Below the pieces are notes generated by a model. The model was not told the origin of the DNA, ran no database searches, and saw only the letters and a program-made list of their open reading frames with translations. 64,000 bases of DNA from Porphyrobacter sp. AAP82. GTDB lineage: Bacteria > Pseudomonadota > Alphaproteobacteria > Sphingomonadales > Sphingomonadaceae. The stretch is from positions 124,001 through 188,000 of the forward strand of contig NZ_ANFX01000013.1 of NCBI RefSeq assembly GCF_000331285.1, in the 5' to 3' direction. Below, piece by piece: positions 63,255-64,000 of this stretch. Position numbers and translations under genes: made by a program. How positions within the stretch are numbered: the first letter of the stretch is position 1; every line of letters begins with the position of its first letter.

Positions 63255-64000
63255 GGCTGAGGCGCAGGCGCTGGCGCTGGCGCAGGCGCGGGGTCAGTTT
63301 CGGCCAGCCCTTCGCGCAGCGCCTTCTCGAAGGCTGCGGGCTGATCGAACATGACGAAGTGGAAGCTGTCCTCGATGACAGTCAGCCGGAAATCGGGCGT
63401 GCCCGCATAGGCGGCGGCGAACAGCGGCTCGACCCGCACGCGCGGCGCATAGATGTTCGCCGCCGCGATCACCCGCACCGGCACCTTCACTTCCGCAAGG
63501 CGCGGGCGCATGTCACTCGTCATCAGCGTATGGATCGCATGGGCAAAGCTCGCGCGGTCGCTGGCGATGCTCCAGTCGGCGACCTTGCCCTGCCAGGCGG
63601 GGTTCCTGACCAGCGACATCACCCCGCGGCGCTGGCCTTCGGCAAAGCTGTCACGGTCCTGCGCTAGGAGGCCGATGCGCGTGTCCTCGGCGATCCGGCG
63701 GGTGCCCGCGACGGTGGCGCCCGGGTTGTAGATCAGCGGGAAGAAGGGCAGCGAATCGACCACCACCACGCGGGTGATCCGGTCGGGGTGATCCGCGCCC
63801 AGCATCAGCCCGAGAAAGCCGCCGAGCGAATGGCCGGCATAGGCGGCGCTGGCGATCTTCTGGCAATCGAGGTGGCGGATGATCTCGGCCTTGGTATTCT
63901 CGAGCACCCGCGCCGGATCGCCCTGCGCGGGCCGACCCGCGAAGCCTGCGACATGGACGAGATGCAGGCGGTAATCCTTGGCAAGGCTCTCCTTCACGAC
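63251..64000 (-). CDS. alpha/beta hydrolase, 5' part outside the window
   Basis: About 250 C-terminal residues are visible. The strand HLVHVAGFAGRPAQ, the nucleophile elbow AAYAGHSLGGFLGLML with catalytic Ser, and the C-terminal catalytic His in EDSFHFVMFDQP show a complete lower half of the fold. The frame is open through the right edge. A GTG at 63997 is within the fold, where other members continue upstream, so the true start lies outside. The C-terminus ends in a (PA) dipeptide repeat. A lysophospholipase/esterase role is possible but not decided. Confidence 0.85.
   Translation of the reverse strand, partial: VVKESLAKDYRLHLVHVAGFAGRPAQGDPARVLENTKAEIIRHLDCQKIASAAYAGHSLGGFLGLMLGADHPDRITRVVVVDSLPFFPLIYNPGATVAGTRRIAEDTRIGLLAQDRDSFAEGQRRGVMSLVRNPAWQGKVADWSIASDRASFAHAIHTLMTSDMRPRLAEVKVPVRVIAAANIYAPRVRVEPLFAAAYAGTPDFRLTVIEDSFHFVMFDQPAAFEKALREGLAETDPAPAPAPAPAPQP

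Overview
The window is high-GC, densely packed DNA from an alphaproteobacterium. The best fit is Sphingomonadales, probably an Erythrobacter/Porphyrobacter-like member of the Erythrobacteraceae. This rests on the combination of a very long NAD-type glutamate dehydrogenase, an MmcB-type repair protein, a CYP153-like P450, two DUF2141 proteins, a PAS-like protein and a CopABC set, all with strong GC-ending codon use. The genus is an inference. Almost everything is ordinary chromosomal coding; one island at a tRNA gene is the clear accessory region.

Layout. 1-11227 is mostly minus strand: the start of a secreted RNase T2, a small membrane protein, nadC, a LytTR response regulator and its histidine kinase, an envelope quality-control cluster (two M48 metallopeptidases around a DsbA-like thioredoxin), a PAS-like protein, a DUF2141 protein with a sterol desaturase-type hydroxylase, and mmcB. 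11384-11460 is tRNA-Arg(CCG). From 11461 to about 16200 base composition drops. That stretch carries two tyrosine recombinases, a two-gene membrane cargo and two small orphan genes, and it ends directly at the 5' end of a copper-resistance operon copA-copB-copC (16182-19150).

19143-30000 holds a DUF885 peptidase-like protein, alanine dehydrogenase divergent from its Lrp/AsnC regulator, a lipid-kinase gene overlapping a Tam41-like CDP-DAG synthase candidate, a second DUF2141 protein, and rpe, heparinase-like protein and purH. 30300-45300 holds a secreted MsrA, a Zur-type regulator, dxs, an MlaA-like protein, enoyl-CoA hydratase, NnrU, FKBP, an amidohydrolase pair of which one has lost its metal motif, a POT peptide transporter, a GntR regulator, ihfB and a KefB-like antiporter. 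45400-64000 holds tRNA-Leu(TAA), a double-PilZ protein, a secreted MsrB, the P450, a NatAB-like ABC exporter, queG, a ferredoxin reductase-like flavoprotein, NAD-glutamate dehydrogenase, an LLM oxidoreductase, a TPR protein, two alpha/beta hydrolases and a PhoD phosphatase.

Themes. Several genes serve oxidative and envelope stress: lipoprotein-type MsrA and MsrB, CopABC, DsbA-like protein and M48 peptidases. The most interesting unexplained items are a dispersed intergenic repeat family ending in perfect hairpins of differing sequence (five copies seen), the kinase/Tam41-like lipid pair, the island membrane cargo, and the paired active and degenerate amidohydrolases.
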